64,000 bases of DNA, from positions 60,858,097 to 60,922,096 of the forward strand of contig NC_073746.1 of the NCBI RefSeq assembly GCF_029784135.1, read 5' to 3'. Below are positions 22,901 to 37,900 of the stretch, one piece after another. The notes below the pieces were generated by a model. The model saw only the letters and a list, made by a program, of their open reading frames with translations. It was not told the origin of the DNA and searched no databases. Origin of the DNA: Toxorhynchites rutilus septentrionalis. Lineage: Eukaryota > Arthropoda > Insecta > Diptera > Culicidae. A program made the position numbers and the translations under genes. How positions within the stretch are numbered: the first letter of the stretch is position 1; every line of letters begins with the position of its first letter.

Positions 22901-25900
22901 TGCTAATTAATCGCTGAGATTAAACAAAATATGTGTTCACCTATCCAAGAATATGTGAAAAGTCGTTTAAACTGATGATTTGCCCAATACATCAGATTGA
23001 ATAAACTAAATTTCACGAGAAATCGGCTATCGAGAGAGCAATTTCTGTTTTTATTTATATTTTGACATGCGATGCGAATTCTTCAAACATAAGGTGACTA
23101 TCAGTACGGAACAATTCGCCCTCACTACCCCTATATGTCAAGCAGAACCATGATTCGTAAGCCCAATATCGGCTAAATTTTCCGCCGAAAATGCACGTAT
23201 TAGAATTATATCCTTATTATACCACTGTATTGCCTTATGGCAACAATAAACATGGTTAATACTTTTCTTATCAGTTTTCAGATATGACAAGATCCAAGAT
23301 TACTGATGTTATAGAGTAAAATATACTAACCGTTGGTATGGTTAAAAAATTTTTTTACATTCTACTAATGTTTACATTACCAAATATATTTGGTAGTTTT
23401 CACCGATTTTGTGTGAAGCAGGTTCGATCAAGGCGTCTCATTTGGAACAGGGATCTCAACAATAATAAAAAAAATACGTTGTTAAATGCTATGTTGAGAT
23501 GGAATCCTTACACTATGAGAAAAACAAAATCTAAACCAGAGGCTTTTTTAGACATATTTTTTTTAGAAGTGTTGAGAAGACAAAAATTTGAATATTATTA
23601 TAAGATTGAGATTATGAACTAGGTGCATTAGTCAGTTTGTTACAGGACAAGTGGAGATGATTTAAAAATTAAAGAAAATATATATTACAAAAAGTCGATA
23701 TATGTTTGACCACTAATAATTTATTGGCTTTTCAGAACTTATAAACTAGCTCTTAAAAACTGACATATGTGACACCACAGCATAATGTTAAGCATAACGA
23801 TGGGGAGTGCATATCCGCGAGCCTCTCAATCATCAACCGTCACGTGAATGACAGCATTGGGATGTATCTTGAGATCGAGCAGCGATCGACTCCCATCGAG
23901 CGTCGACAGGTCCGTTTTAATCGCGGGACACAGAAAGCGAATAGGTTTCCCCTTGTGGTCCGCAAATCGGGCAACGAATTTCCCTAGCAGCTTCGCTTTC
24001 GTGTGATCCAGCGTTCGGGAGCTGCGGAAAAACAGCCGCTCGGTCACGTCACCCGGCATTTTGAGCATTATTCGAGTTTTCTCCGCTGGCGGAAGCGATG
24101 TTTCGTCGTCCGAACTGAACACTGGAGAGCTGGGTGTTTCTGTTGGAATTGTAGCATGTTTGGATGGACTTTTGGACGTTGGAGTATCCGGTTCCAGTTC
24201 ACTTTCGCTGTCCGACACCTCCTGAAACTCATCCTCTTCGGCATCTTCTGTGAACCAAACTGGCTTCTTGGAAGTGGATGCTTTGGACCCGTTGGCACTA
24301 CTACTGCTGGGAAGTTGTGCCGTTGATGGACGCATCAAACTGAGTTCTTTAACTGAAACTTCCTTTCCATTGGGAGATTTTTTCTCGAGCAAAAACGCTT
24401 TCAAAGTCGACAGAAATTTGGTTGGCTCTATATCACTGATTGAAAATCTTTCCACTTCTTCGCCAGTGCGAGGATCGATCATTCCGATGTATGGCTCACT
24501 GTTCACTTTGTAGAACGTTTTAAATTTGGCCCCATCCGTTGTTTTGTTGGATATTTGCCAAAAAATAAGATGATTCCGAAGGAAATCCTTAAGCTTAGAA
24601 TCCGACCATAAATCTCGGTTCAAAGTTTGGCAACTAAAATTCAAATCATCCTGCAGATTCACTAAAATCCATTTGTCCACGCTTTTGCCAAAGTTTTGTG
24701 CCATATCGAAACTGCCGGAGAATATTATCTCGAACGGTGGCATGAATAACGCCTCCAGTCGTGTCACCCTTTTCGATGAGGGGCCTTGTCCTTCCATCAA
24801 CATTTGCTCTTGCAGTCTTCCCTCGAGTTCAAAGTTCCGAAATGGGACCTCCGTGATGGTGGCACCCCGTCGCTTTAGTCTCCCCCTGTTTATATCCACC
24901 TGGGGGAGTAGGATCTCTGTTTTTCTCGGTATTGGTGCTCTTACTTCCTCCTCATCGTCGTCGTCGATTACCACTGCGGGTTCCGGATTCAGAATCCCTT
25001 CTGGGTTCTCGAAGAATGCATTGATTGCCCCTTCCAGGTTGCCATTGTAAGCCGTCAGAAGCGTGGAAGCCTGTTCCCGCTTCAGACCGGTAATATCCGC
25101 CAGCGAAGCTATATTTTCTTCCTCCGAGGACATCTGTAATCAGTTCATATTAGCAATCGGGAAGTTCACATTCAAATCAAACTTACTTTGTGTGATAAGT
25201 TATTCGGGCAGCAAGCGATGTACCGATAAATCGAAAAGTGTATTACTGCATTTATGAGAGGATCGATGATAGTTTTCAACACAATCAGAAGCAAATGAAG
25301 ATGTGGGAAGCAGTTCAGAGGCACACGAACACACGGCAATGTTGAAGTTCACGAAATCTCGCAGTTCCCTGTCGATTATAACAGCAGTCAAATGTGTAAA
25401 AATATTTCCACAATCGTTCACTCCATTTTGGTGACACAGTGAAACAAATTTTCCATCAATTTCCACTAACGATCTCGGAGCAAAACAACAGCCCGAACTG
25501 AAGGCGATGGAATTCTTTTTACGAATTTTGACATTACGTTGAGTGAGCGAGATGGAGGTGAGCGAAGCGTATTCGCTTGCTCTCTGGCGCCCGCATTCGC
25601 GGAGTGAGCGCGGCCAGAGCAAATGAACGGCGTCCTCGCTCGGGTGAATTTCAACGAAAGCGCGTTTGGTGAATATATGACGAAGAGCCCAGCCCTACAC
25701 GGCGGCGAAACGAGCTGAAATGGAACTAGGAAAAAAGTTGATTCATAAGTGCTGCTGTACTCAATTAAACTTTAAAAAATTAACTGTGCTATGCATGATA
25801 GTTTATACAATGCGAAGATGTACTTTGTACAAAAATTGCACGATAGTGTGCATAAATTAAAATTTATAATTTCAGATATTATTTTTCCACATTCAATAAA

Positions 25901-28900
25901 TGAAATAAAAAATTCGAAAGCATGAATCAAAATTGTGTATGTTAGAATTATCGTTCGGGTTAGGGGCTGTCCACATACCACGTGGAGAGAAAAAGCACGG
26001 TTTTAGACTCCCCCTCCCCCTCCGTGGACAAGCGTGGACATTTTCATACCCCTACCCCCCTTTGTCCACGTGGACATTTTCCTTTTCAAATTAAAATAAT
26101 TGAGGAAATAACTGATTTGCGCCTAAATTCCATTTAAGTTGTTTTTATTTCAAATTTTACTTGCTGTACCCTGTACCTGCTTTGTTGTGGCCCATTGTTC
26201 TTGTATGGTAAAGAAATGAGTGGCATAACGAAGCACATGCTTCTTGTGAGTTTAATTTTGAAACACTTATGAGTTATCACTTACTTATAGATATCACATA
26301 GACACCAGTAATAATCTAGTCAACTTGATTATTTCGCTTTCATTTGTTTCAAATGGAATTCCAGTAGAACCTTTTACATTTACATTTTTTTTTTTACATT
26401 TTGAATTATGAATATTTAATGACATAACGATCGCACAGCAAATCGAAGGGCAATTGTGGAAACTTGGAAATGTTCTATACAAGATCCAGTTATTGCTTTG
26501 ACAAATGCATTGTTTTATAATAGAGTTACAGTGTTACAGTGTTACTTAAAATTTTAGATGAAACAAATCTTTGACCACTCCGGAATATGATCGATCACAG
26601 TAAATGCCGATTCATCTTCAATCTGTATTTCCGATTCACCTTTAGTCGGTAGCGAAAGTCAAAACCTTTTCCGCCATAGTTCGGAGAATTTTCAGAGGGT
26701 ATTGAAGGCGTTTGGCTTTCAAAGTGCTTGCGGGGGAAAATGACATCAGAAAACTCACGATACATTGATTTCCAACTATGGAATCAAGCTCAAATCTCTA
26801 TTATGAAAGTTGATTTTTTCTTAAGACTCATTTTTTGCTCTAAATTGACCCCAATTCAAAATTACTCTACTTAGAAGAATTTAATTGCATTCATTTGAAA
26901 GATGAGAAAATTTCCTGTTGTGAAACATTTTAAATAGTGAATTTTATTTTTATAATATTTATAAAAAAATATAAAAACCTTTGAAAAACGACAAATTTGA
27001 AGTATTTTTTAACTTCTAAAAGGTACTTCAATCCATCAATTCAAATGTTTTATAACTGCATTATATGCAAAATTTTCTGAAAAAAATAGAATATTAGGTC
27101 AACTGATTCAAGTTTGAAGACTAGTGGTGCATGGATCATTTCACGCAAATGTAAATATTAATTCCTATAAATTGACGGAATTCCAATACTTTGAAAAATT
27201 CTACCTTTTCGAGAAAAGTAATGCGAGAAAATAATTTTACACGAAATTCTGCATGAAAAATTATACATTACCTTTATGCATATATTGTTATGAATTTATT
27301 GAGCTTTTGTATGCATCTTTATTCATTTATTGAACTATCTAAACTTTTTAAAATAACGCGAACGCGAACTTATATACTGAATATATTCATATTTTCGGTG
27401 AATTTATTCACCTGAAGTAGAACTGCATCCAACTTTAGTGATTTCTCACCAAAGAGAAATTCACCAGCGTTTACATATGCCTGAATTTATTCTATTCATA
27501 GTGGTTATATTAGGCTGTCAAAAAAGTCCTGCGGTATTTTTTTTTGAATTTTCATTTGTTCATAAAATTAGTTACAATCATCTGTTTTAAGTCAAATATG
27601 CGCCGTTTTGTTCGATGACTTGTTCCCAACGAGATGCCAACTTCATAATACCCCTGTTATAGATGCTCGCTTCCTTATTGGCAAAAAACTCGGATAGCCA
27701 ATTTTCACAGGCCTCTTTTGTGGCTAACTTCTGACTACCTAGCTCGTTCGCCATGGACAAAAACAGGTGGTAGTCACTTGGTGCAAGGTCCGGACTATAC
27801 GGCGGATGCAAAAGAACCTCCCATCCGAGCTCCCGGAGCTTCTGGCGCGTTACCAAAGAAGTGTGTGGCCTGGCGTTGTCCTGATGGAAGACAATGCGGC
27901 CTCTGTTTATCAAAGATGGCCTCTTCTTCATGAGTGCTACCTTCAAGCGGTCCAGTTGTTGGCAGTACAGGTCCGAATTGAGCGTTTGGCCATAGGGAAG
28001 CAGCTCATAATAGATCATTCCTTGACAATCCCACCAAACACACAGCAGAACCTTCCTGGCCGTTAATGAGGGCTTGGCCACCGTCTGAGCCGCTTCAGCG
28101 GGCTTCGACCACGACCGTTTGCGCTTCACGTTGTCGTAAGTGACCCACTTTTCATCGCCAATCACCATCCGCTTCAGAAACGGGTCGATTTTGTTGCGAT
28201 TCAGCAGCGATTCACATGCGTCGATACGGTCAAAGATGTTTTTTTTTGCGTCAACGTGTGTGGCACCCATACATCGAGCTTTTTGTGAATCCAAGCTTCT
28301 TCAAATGGTTAATAACGGTTTGATGACTTATCCCTAGCTCTTGGCCGATGCTACGGCTGCTACTATGCCGGCCTTTCTCGGCTAATTCAGCGATTTTGTC
28401 GCAAATTTCGACGACAGGCCTTCCGGAGCGTGGCGCATCTTCGACGACCTCTACACCAGAACGAGTACGTTGAAACCATCGTTGTGCGTTGGAAATGGAA
28501 ACTGTATCGGGTCCATAAACTGCACAAATTTTATTGGCAGCTTGAGATGCATTTTTGCCTTTGTCATAGTAGTACTGTAAAATATGTCGGATTTTCTCTT
28601 TATTTTGCTTCATATTTGCGACACTATAACTCACGAACGACTTAACCAAACAAAACACTGTCAAGGACTATATTATAGCGCGCAAAAATACCTTTCCAAC
28701 AAGATATAGTATGACTCGATACAATGAATACAACTAGAACTACGCGCTTACAACGACACCTCGCGGAAATACCGCAGGACTTTTTTGACAGCCTAATATA
28801 TACCTCGAAGAAGTGTATCATATATATTCTCACCCGTTTACATCTATTTTCGTGTGAATAAATCCATCTATAGCTATAGATCTCCCAAATGTAACCGCGC

Positions 28901-31900
28901 CATTAGAAACGACATCGGAAATGAACACAGGGTCATTTTTTATCCACTCCACATTCTACACGAAGTTCATTTTTACACTTCACGATCGGTGGAAACGCAA
29001 AAAAGTGAAGTGAGATGTAAGCGTAGTGGAAACGTAAGTGTAAGTGGATACGGGAATAAAAAAAGCCAGCTATATAAAAAAAAGCCAGCTGACAGGATTT
29101 TTTTCTTCTCTCTCCCGGTTCTCCTCTTCTATTCAGCTCTTCTTTCTTTTCTGTTATAATTTCTTTTATTTCTTGTAACTATCCTTCTCTATCTTCTCTG
29201 TTTGCTTTCTATGTACTCTAGCACTATTGAATTTACTTGTTCCGGCTCGCACTTCCTATTTCCTTGATGTTTAGAAGTCGGCATTACTCTTCACCAAGCT
29301 TTTGTTTTCTTTTTTCTTTGTTTTGTGTGAGAGTTCATTTATGTTTTTGCATAGTTGACGGATCTGTTGAATGTCAGATGGTCAAATGAATCGAATTTTG
29401 CGGTGGGCATTTCTACCCAGAGCTCACACCTTTCACTGTTGGACCAACTGTTCGCAAGTAACTGGCGGTGGGTAGTTATTGCGATTTTGATTGAAACATA
29501 AGGTAAATGATTTTGGTTTGTCCAGTCGAAAATGTGATCAAGGTTGGTCCACTGTTTTGAATACTCTAGTTCAGCGCACCTGTGTCCAAACCAATTAGGT
29601 ATTCGAATATTTCGAAACATATAAATAATATTGTCTTCTTCATGATTTACAGTAGTTATATAGTCTATTTTTACGAATTCATATGTTTTAAAGGATTATA
29701 AGATCCACATTCTATTGGTGTCAATGCGCCCCTCACTTGAGCTAACTTTTAATCAACTAACAAATGATTATTTGGCACGTATTCAGACCATTTCTGAATT
29801 ATAACACTTAAAAATATTGTAAACATCATTCTTGCACACCATTTGTTACAGATTTACATAGCTAAACCATTAAATAACGCATTTTAATAAACTCAATTCT
29901 GATCATGAGTTGTCCAATTCAATAATGTTGTTTTGTCCACATGATTTCTATGGCACCGCTTAGAGCGCTGCAGTTTGTTTATTGCGTCCTTCGCGTATAG
30001 CAGAAAAAATGTTTCTATATGTTGAGTGTTTTGAGGTGAACACTTTTAAAATGCACAAGAAAAAACGATATTCTGAAGAAAGCCTAAATTATGAATAGAT
30101 CAATATGAAGACAGTAAACTCAAGCAATGATAAGGAGCCGATCTGGCGTGGAGGTAACATCCATACTTCTCACGCTCAAGATCACGAGTTCAATTCTCAC
30201 TCCCGACATTCTTCCAAAATGGAAGGTAAAAGTGAAGAACCAGCCTGAGGCGTTGAAAGTCACTATAATACAGAAAAAAAAAAAGCAATGATAAACGCAA
30301 CATCTACTTGAGAATTCGAATGTTTTCATTGAAAAATGGTGATCTCTAAAGCCGGACAAACCATGATATTTTTTTGGACAAACCATGATCAGAGGTGGTC
30401 AAACCATGGTCATAATTCCTCTTAGAGGAAAATCGTTGAAAAACATAAAAATTTGAATAATTTCAACGCCTTCTGGTAAGGTAAATGGTTTTGGTTTGTC
30501 CAGTCGAAAATATGATCATGGTTTGCCCACTTTTTTGAATGCTCTAATTCAGCGCTTCTGTGTCAAATAAGGTATTCGAATGTTTCAAAACATATAAATA
30601 AAATTGTCTTTTTCATGATTTACAGTAGTTTTATAGTATATTTTTATGGAATCACATGTTTTAAAGGATTATAAAATACACCTTCTATTTGTGTGAATGC
30701 ACCCCTCATTCGAGCTAACTTTTAATCGATCACCAGATGATTATTTCGCACGTATTCAGACCTTTTCTGGATTATAACTTATTGTTGTTTTATTGTTATA
30801 TTGTTTTTTGTCCTAACTTTATTTTTCCGCGATTTCTGAGGCACTGAAACTTATTTTCTTGAACGACCCTCGTATAAGAATCCGACGTATTTCTTGAACT
30901 GGACCATAGCATCTCACGTGACCAACTTTAACTCTTTGAATATATGTCACTCAAAAATGAAATCGACTATTGAAGATATGATTTTAGTAATACTATATTG
31001 CATAGGGGAAGCACCTCAGCAATGTTATTGTCACTGAATGAAAGACCTAAATGATCCTATATTTATTATCATTTCCAGCTCGAACCATATCTATCCAGCG
31101 TGTCGCTCTACGACGCCAAAGTGGGTCGGAAGCTCTCGGAAAGCTTCTATTTTGATCTGAACAAGGAACACGTGCGTGACATGCTGAACGCCAGCTGTGA
31201 ATCGGAGAAACCTCACAGCTTTTCCCCGAAGCCGTCTAACAAATCCCTACAGAACGGAAATGGAACGATGCGACACGCCAAAGCTCGCTGTGATACAAGT
31301 GGCGATTTGCATCCAGATGTGTCGAAAGAATGGCTGGCCCAAGCGAAGACGGCCATTTTCAGCGTAACGACACCCCACCCGGACATTTTTGTAGTGGTCA
31401 GGATTGATAAAATTTTGCAGGGACCAATCAACCCTTCCACTGAACCGTATCTGAAGGCGACAAAAGATGTCAAAATTTTGTCGAAGCTACAGAAAACCGT
31501 TCGACAGTATGCGCAGAAATGTGGCCATTACCGAATGCCCTTCGCGTGGGCAGCGAAGCCTCTGTTCCGGTTGTATAGCAACGATCTGGACACTTCGTTC
31601 GATTTTCCTGCCATTTATAGGCAAGAAGCAACGAAGCTCAAAGACGACGAATTGCTCAAACTTTTGGCGGAATACAGAAAACCGGACAAGTTTAGTAAGT
31701 TGACCGTGATTCCGGGATCCCTGAAGATCTACATTGAGGTGCTAAACGAAATTCCAGCAAGTAAGTATTGGGAGGCCTTTATGGATTCGTATTTTTTGTG
31801 CTAATTACATGCTTACATGCGTATTTCGTCACAGATTGTCTAACAACCACTCTGGTTCCGTTGAAACCTTTTCCCTCGCCACCATCTGCAGACCCTACCC

Positions 31901-34900
31901 TGGAAATAACTGAATTCGTCAGCTCCTCAGAACAACATTTAAACCCTTATGCCTCTTTTGTCAATCACTTGTACGTCTATCCGTTACATCTGAATTACGA
32001 CAGCCAGAAAGTCTTCTCAAGAGCTCGCAACATCGCGGTGCTTGTGGAGTTGCGCGACAGCGATACTGCCGAGGCCAAATCGATCGAGGTTAAACTTTGT
32101 GCATCAGAGACGGTAAACGAAACATATTAATTTTTGTAATTCACGTTTCAGTGCATCTATGGTCGTCCTGGGCAACCAATTCTCGTATCACAAATGTCCT
32201 GTCCCGTACTCCATCACAGCACCTCACCAACATGGTACACGGAGATCAAACTAAGGCTACCGCTACGAATAACAGCACAACATCACCTGCTCTTCTCGTT
32301 CTTCCATGTCTCGTGTAATATTGCCAAAAAGAAGGATTTTGTGTCGACCAGCACTGAAACTCCGGTGGGTTACGCTTGGCTTCCGTTACTGTCCAAAGGA
32401 AAGATGAACATCGAGGAGCACAGTGTACCGGTAGCAGCATCGCTTCCAGAAGAATATCTATCGATACAACCACTTGGACTTGGGAAAGGGGTAAGTTTCT
32501 AGTTTATACCGAAAAAATGTTTCTAACATCAAACGTTTAGTGCGATTGATCTAACGCATGAACTCAAAGACCGTACTCGAAAAAAATGCAACAGACAAAA
32601 ATGATCACAAAAATTCATCTTAATATTTTTGAAACTCTCCGGGAATAAAAGAACACATATTAGCTATGTTTTTGAAAACTTGGTTTATTCAACCTTCTCT
32701 CCTTGGCTAAATGTCCGCACCTTCTTCCTTCGCATCTTTCTTACACACTTTCTTCAAATCCTGGTCGTTCTTGCAGATCTTCCCTGTTCTTGCCGGAGCT
32801 TGCGATTGATGGGCGATTAATTTTTCCTTTGGGCGACGCGTGACCAAGTGAGCTTTTTGGCTTTGTTCAGCAGAACTTTGAACCTCAAATATCATTTTTA
32901 CACAAAGCAGCGCATTAGTAGTAGTTATCGCTTTATACATAGCTGATTGCGTTTGCTCTATCGCATTCGAAAATGCAGAAAAGTTTTTGAATGATGGCGG
33001 GTTCAGATGAAAGGTTCGAACCCGGTAGTCATTACTGCTTGTTTCATTGTGTTGTGTTGTGTTGTGTTGCGTGCGGGAAATTACAAATAAATTACCTTCG
33101 ATATTTATCTACCTGTTCTATGAACAGTTTAAACAGGCGAACGAGACGCCACTGGGCGAATTTGATGGATTTGCCTCTTTCGGCACAAAAACAAACCAAA
33201 ACAATGCGCACTCCACCATAGCTTCTCTCGTAGGGTATGCAACGGTTTGAAGACACACTCCTTCGAAACGACCCTCGCCATATTAAATCTTTCATTCCAC
33301 GATCAGACGTTGGCAGCCTGCATTTTGTTGTACTTCACACCGCTCACATTCTAGCTCGCCACTATCATTTTACCCGTTGAGAGGTGTACCGATTAGGAAT
33401 TGCCCTTCAACTTGACGCGCAACTCGTCACAGCCACCCTCGCGGGGTTTCCACCCTCTGTACGGCTTTGCAGTTACTCATTAACAGTACTTCCGTTTTGT
33501 TATGAGCAATTTCGCAGTTTCGCTGCTTGCATCCAGTTCTCTACTGTGACGATGGACTCGGTTGCTAGCATCTTCACCTCTTCCAGCGTTTCGCCTGTCA
33601 CTGTTAGTGCGACGTCGTCCACGAAGCCTACGATCTCCACGCCTTTGGGAAGCTTCAATGTCAACACTGTACATAACGTTCCAGAGCGTTGGACTCAGGA
33701 TAGAGCCCTGTAATACTCCGGTCGTTACATTTATCGGTACCTGCCCTCTGCTGTTCTCGTAGACTAGAGGATAATCCTCTCCAAGAGTTTTCCTAGCGTA
33801 TCCAGCAGGCATATAGGCCTATATGATATTGGTACTCCCGAAGGTTTTCCTAGTTTCGGCAGCAACACTAACTTCTGTATCTTCCATTGTTTAGGAAAGT
33901 AACCATCGTCCAGACATTTCTGGAGCATTATCTTAAAAATGTCCGGAAACGCCTGTATCGCCGCTTTCAAGGCCACATTGGGTATTCCGTCGGGGCCAGA
34001 GACATTCTTCACCTACACGATGACCTTCAGCTTCTCGGGTACGATTCGACGGGCGTCACTGGATCTCTGATCTTCGCCATCACGACACGATAAGCATCAC
34101 CCGTCTACATCTCGGCACAGCTCCTCAAAACAGTTCGATTTGGACAGTCTAATTTTCCGTTTCAATACGGCTCTAGCTGCTCGGTACACCATATTACGCT
34201 CCTCTCTGTCAGCACAATTTCTTGTTCGCTGGACACTTCTTCTGGTTCGAAGACAACTAGCGCGTCATGTAACGTCGATGATAGATTCGCAGCCATCTTT
34301 CTGGAAAGTGCTGGTGGTACCTTCGTTCAATAACGTTACTTTCAGCTTTGCGAGAGTTTCCATTAGACTGTACCCTCTTACGTTGGTTTATCTACTTCAC
34401 CACTCCACCGCCCAAACGTTAAAGTTGCCTCCAATGACGATCGGTTTCCTACCGATTCGTTTCCCGGTCATCGCATCTAGAATCTGGTGGATCTGCTCAG
34501 TTGTCAATCTCGGGGGGTGCGTAGCAGCTGCCCATGAAGAATCCATTAACTTTGGCGATTACGAAACCTTCAACCACTTCCTGGATCGGATATCTGCACT
34601 TTACCTGTATAGCAGTCACACTAAGCTATCCATCACGAGGTACTTGATACGGCTCAGCTATGATTGCAACATCGCATTTTGTTTCTGTTGTTGACTGTAA
34701 CAACAGTTACACCTTCCTAATACGGATGGTCATTGGAGTATCGTACGGATCGTGCTTTACCTTCCGTATGAGTGATGCATAAGTCACTCCTTCCTTCACC
34801 TCGATGATCAGGGCATCTCCCTTACTTCGCTCGCATCGGGCCTTAGTTTTTCTTCTTCTATACCATTTTCTTCTTTTTTTCTTTCTTCTTCCGTTTCTCC

Positions 34901-37900
34901 GTCTGGTTTTCGACAGTACGCCACCCATTGACTTCATTGTTTTTTGTCCTCAATGAACTCGTAAAGTTCGTTTACTTTGCTATTCTAGGCTGACAACTTC
35001 ATGACAGCAGATGTTAGCATGTCTAAAATTTCTTTTTGAGGCAGACATGTATTCTATTATTGCAGCTACTTCAGTTTGAAAAACTGTTGACCAACATAAT
35101 TACAGAAATTTTTCTGGGACTACTATACACCTCTTCTGTATATCTTCTGATACCCATTTTCGATCCATCAGTATAGGACATGATTAACCCATTACGAACA
35201 CTGGGACCACGCTTATCCCATACTGAACAAGAAGATTCGATCACTCTGTATGGAATGTCATAATTATTCCTAGGCAGTCTTGTTAATGGTTACCATCGTA
35301 TCACTAATTATGGAGATGTATGTGCTGTGTCATTAATGAACATCATAACATGAACAGTCAAAGTACCGTCGACCTAAAAATGTCATATGACATTTCGGTT
35401 TTTTTCAGGGGTACGACTAAAACGTCAAATCTCTAATATTGCCAGTGTACCCAATATTGCTGCGGTTCACTGACATTTGGTTCTATCAATTACTGTTGTT
35501 TACAACTCGGTTCGTTATATAGTCGAATAGTGACTAACTTTAAACTCCATGTTAAATGTGAACACCTCCATGTGAAACCGAAATATGAAAATCGCTCATG
35601 CAGTTAGAATAAAGCAGCGCATTTTTCGATTTCAATCCTCGTAAATGATATGTTGATAAACAAATAACGCCGTATTGATTTTGATTTTGGGTAGCCTATA
35701 TTCAATTGATGTCTAACCCCTGTTTTTTTTTCCGTCTTATTCATTAGCTGTTCATCGTCCCGTAATTAAACAACAGTGTTCACGGGGAACGTTCACCGCT
35801 TGAAACGTTCATTCAACACATTCGCACTTGATAGGGGATAGTTTGTCGGTTGCTTTGATCTAAACAATCCGTCTAAATATCATCCATCGTATATGGATGT
35901 GTGAGTGAGAAGGTGGATGTATGTGAGCAGCTACGCTTGAATGCAGAATAAAGAGAGAAGAAGAACGCATACCACTGCAGTTTTAATGTCAAATGACATT
36001 AAAACTACAGTCAAAGTAGCCGGAATTAAAGAATGGTTATGAGCACGAATGGTAGAATGGAAATAGCATATTTTCACCGCTCTTCTGGGTACGTTCGACA
36101 GAAAGAGAGAATATATAAACGTTCAATTGATTGTCGTGTTTGCGGCTGTGCGTTTATTTCAGAGGTGACTGTTGGAACCGAGCAATGCTTTCTTGGTCAC
36201 ATTCGCAATACATATTGAGCTGAGACTCTCGCGCAAGAGCAGTATGTGATGGTTGAGAGAAATGTCGACCGTTTACAACACTGGTCCTAGGTTCCATCCA
36301 ATCATTGAGGATGTTCCAACGGATAAGAGGTTCAGCATGCTCAAGTGACCAGTTTTGTCCCCGTATAATATTTTCTTCCATCGTTTTAGCTCTAAAGCGC
36401 TTTTCTTGGCCTCTAGCTGAACATGTTAACTCAAAGGTAACAGGTGAAGGATAACCTCCAATGCCTTTGAGTGTGTGCTTCGCATTGCTCCAGTTATAGC
36501 AACGCATGAGAGATTTATGCTCATACCTTCTGTGATGCACCATGATTGTGTAAGGTTTAAGGCTATCTGCTGGTGGTCTTTGTTGCCTCTCTATGAACGC
36601 TGCAACCTTCTGGAAAGGAACCTCAGGGACGTCGTCAGGAAAATGAGCCGACGCAATTATTATGACGGATCTTCCCTTGGCGGCTTGTATCTTAACTCTG
36701 ATCACGTCGACGTCCCGTTTAATGAACTCTGTTTGAGGAAAGTATTTAATTTAAGTATTTAATAATAAGTTCCTGACCAATCGAGCGAGTGCTCACATGC
36801 CGGTCTACTTGGGTGATTTCAACGATTTTATCGGTTTCCACGACGATTGGCCTACCAGTACGGGATGTATCATCGACAGCCACTACACCAGAACGAAATC
36901 GATCAAAGCAACGCTGTGCTGTGCGAATCGTTACAGTATCGGGTTCATAAACTACACGAGTTTTTTCGACCGCCTTCGTTGCAGTTTTACCTCGCAGGTA
37001 GTAAAAACGTAAAATATGGCAAATTTCTTGCTTGGTGGACTCCATCTTTGACGCGCTATAACTTAAGACTGGAAAGGACAATCACAACACTGTCAAAACG
37101 ACACTTGTCTTTAAATAGCCGTATAGTATGACCCGATGCGATAAGTACAACACAAGATATGTTTAAGTGTTGCCATATATTGACAATATACGACATTTCT
37201 TTCAGTTATGCTTGTCATCGTAGAGCCAACTCTACCAAGATCTACCTAAAGAAGATTCGGAGTTTCAGAAACAGTTTTTAAGAGCTTCCGGCGGCAGATG
37301 CTTCGGTAATCCTTGCCGTTTTGTTTGTCCAATGCAATGCTGACTCAGTGTTTGATGCCTAGTTTTCCTTGCAGTGATCCCAGCTGCAACCAGTTTCTTC
37401 AGCTTTCTCTTCTGACCCTTTGTAAGGTTTTTCTTCCACGTAGTGTGGACCTCGAATGGAGCTACCATTTAAAATCAAGTTTTTGTAGTGACGTTACTCT
37501 CGTCAATCTCATCCTCTGGTGACTCACAACGACCTGGAGTGTTGAGGATGGAAGAGAAGAGTCAATATCTAGGAGGTTTTTTCCAACAGAGAGCGGCTGC
37601 CGGAACCCGAACATTTTTTATTATTTGGATAATTCATTGAAGTCCCACGAATTGCGCGATAAAGATGTGATGTAGCGGACCATCACTGATCAGCTTAAGA
37701 CAGTTGAAGTGGAAGATACTGTGGAGGGTGCCCTGGTACTCCACACGCACCGTTAGAGGCAGGATACTTATTTAGACCGCTCTCCCCGACCATTCATCCC
37801 TCGGCACGGATCTCGTCACACATTGGCTCAGGGGTTTCGTCCATTTCTTTGCATAATAACCATGAATAACAGCTATTACAACCATTCTTCATAGGGGCTA

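Noticed and set aside
25200..25622. 140-codon minus ORF upstream of the UBXN7-like gene
   Set aside because: It lies in the expected 5'-UTR/promoter region, crosses a likely exon-intron border and has no recognisable motif.
33047..33295. Short ORFs on both strands
   Set aside because: Driven by a TGTGT repeat and neighbouring decayed DNA; no motifs.
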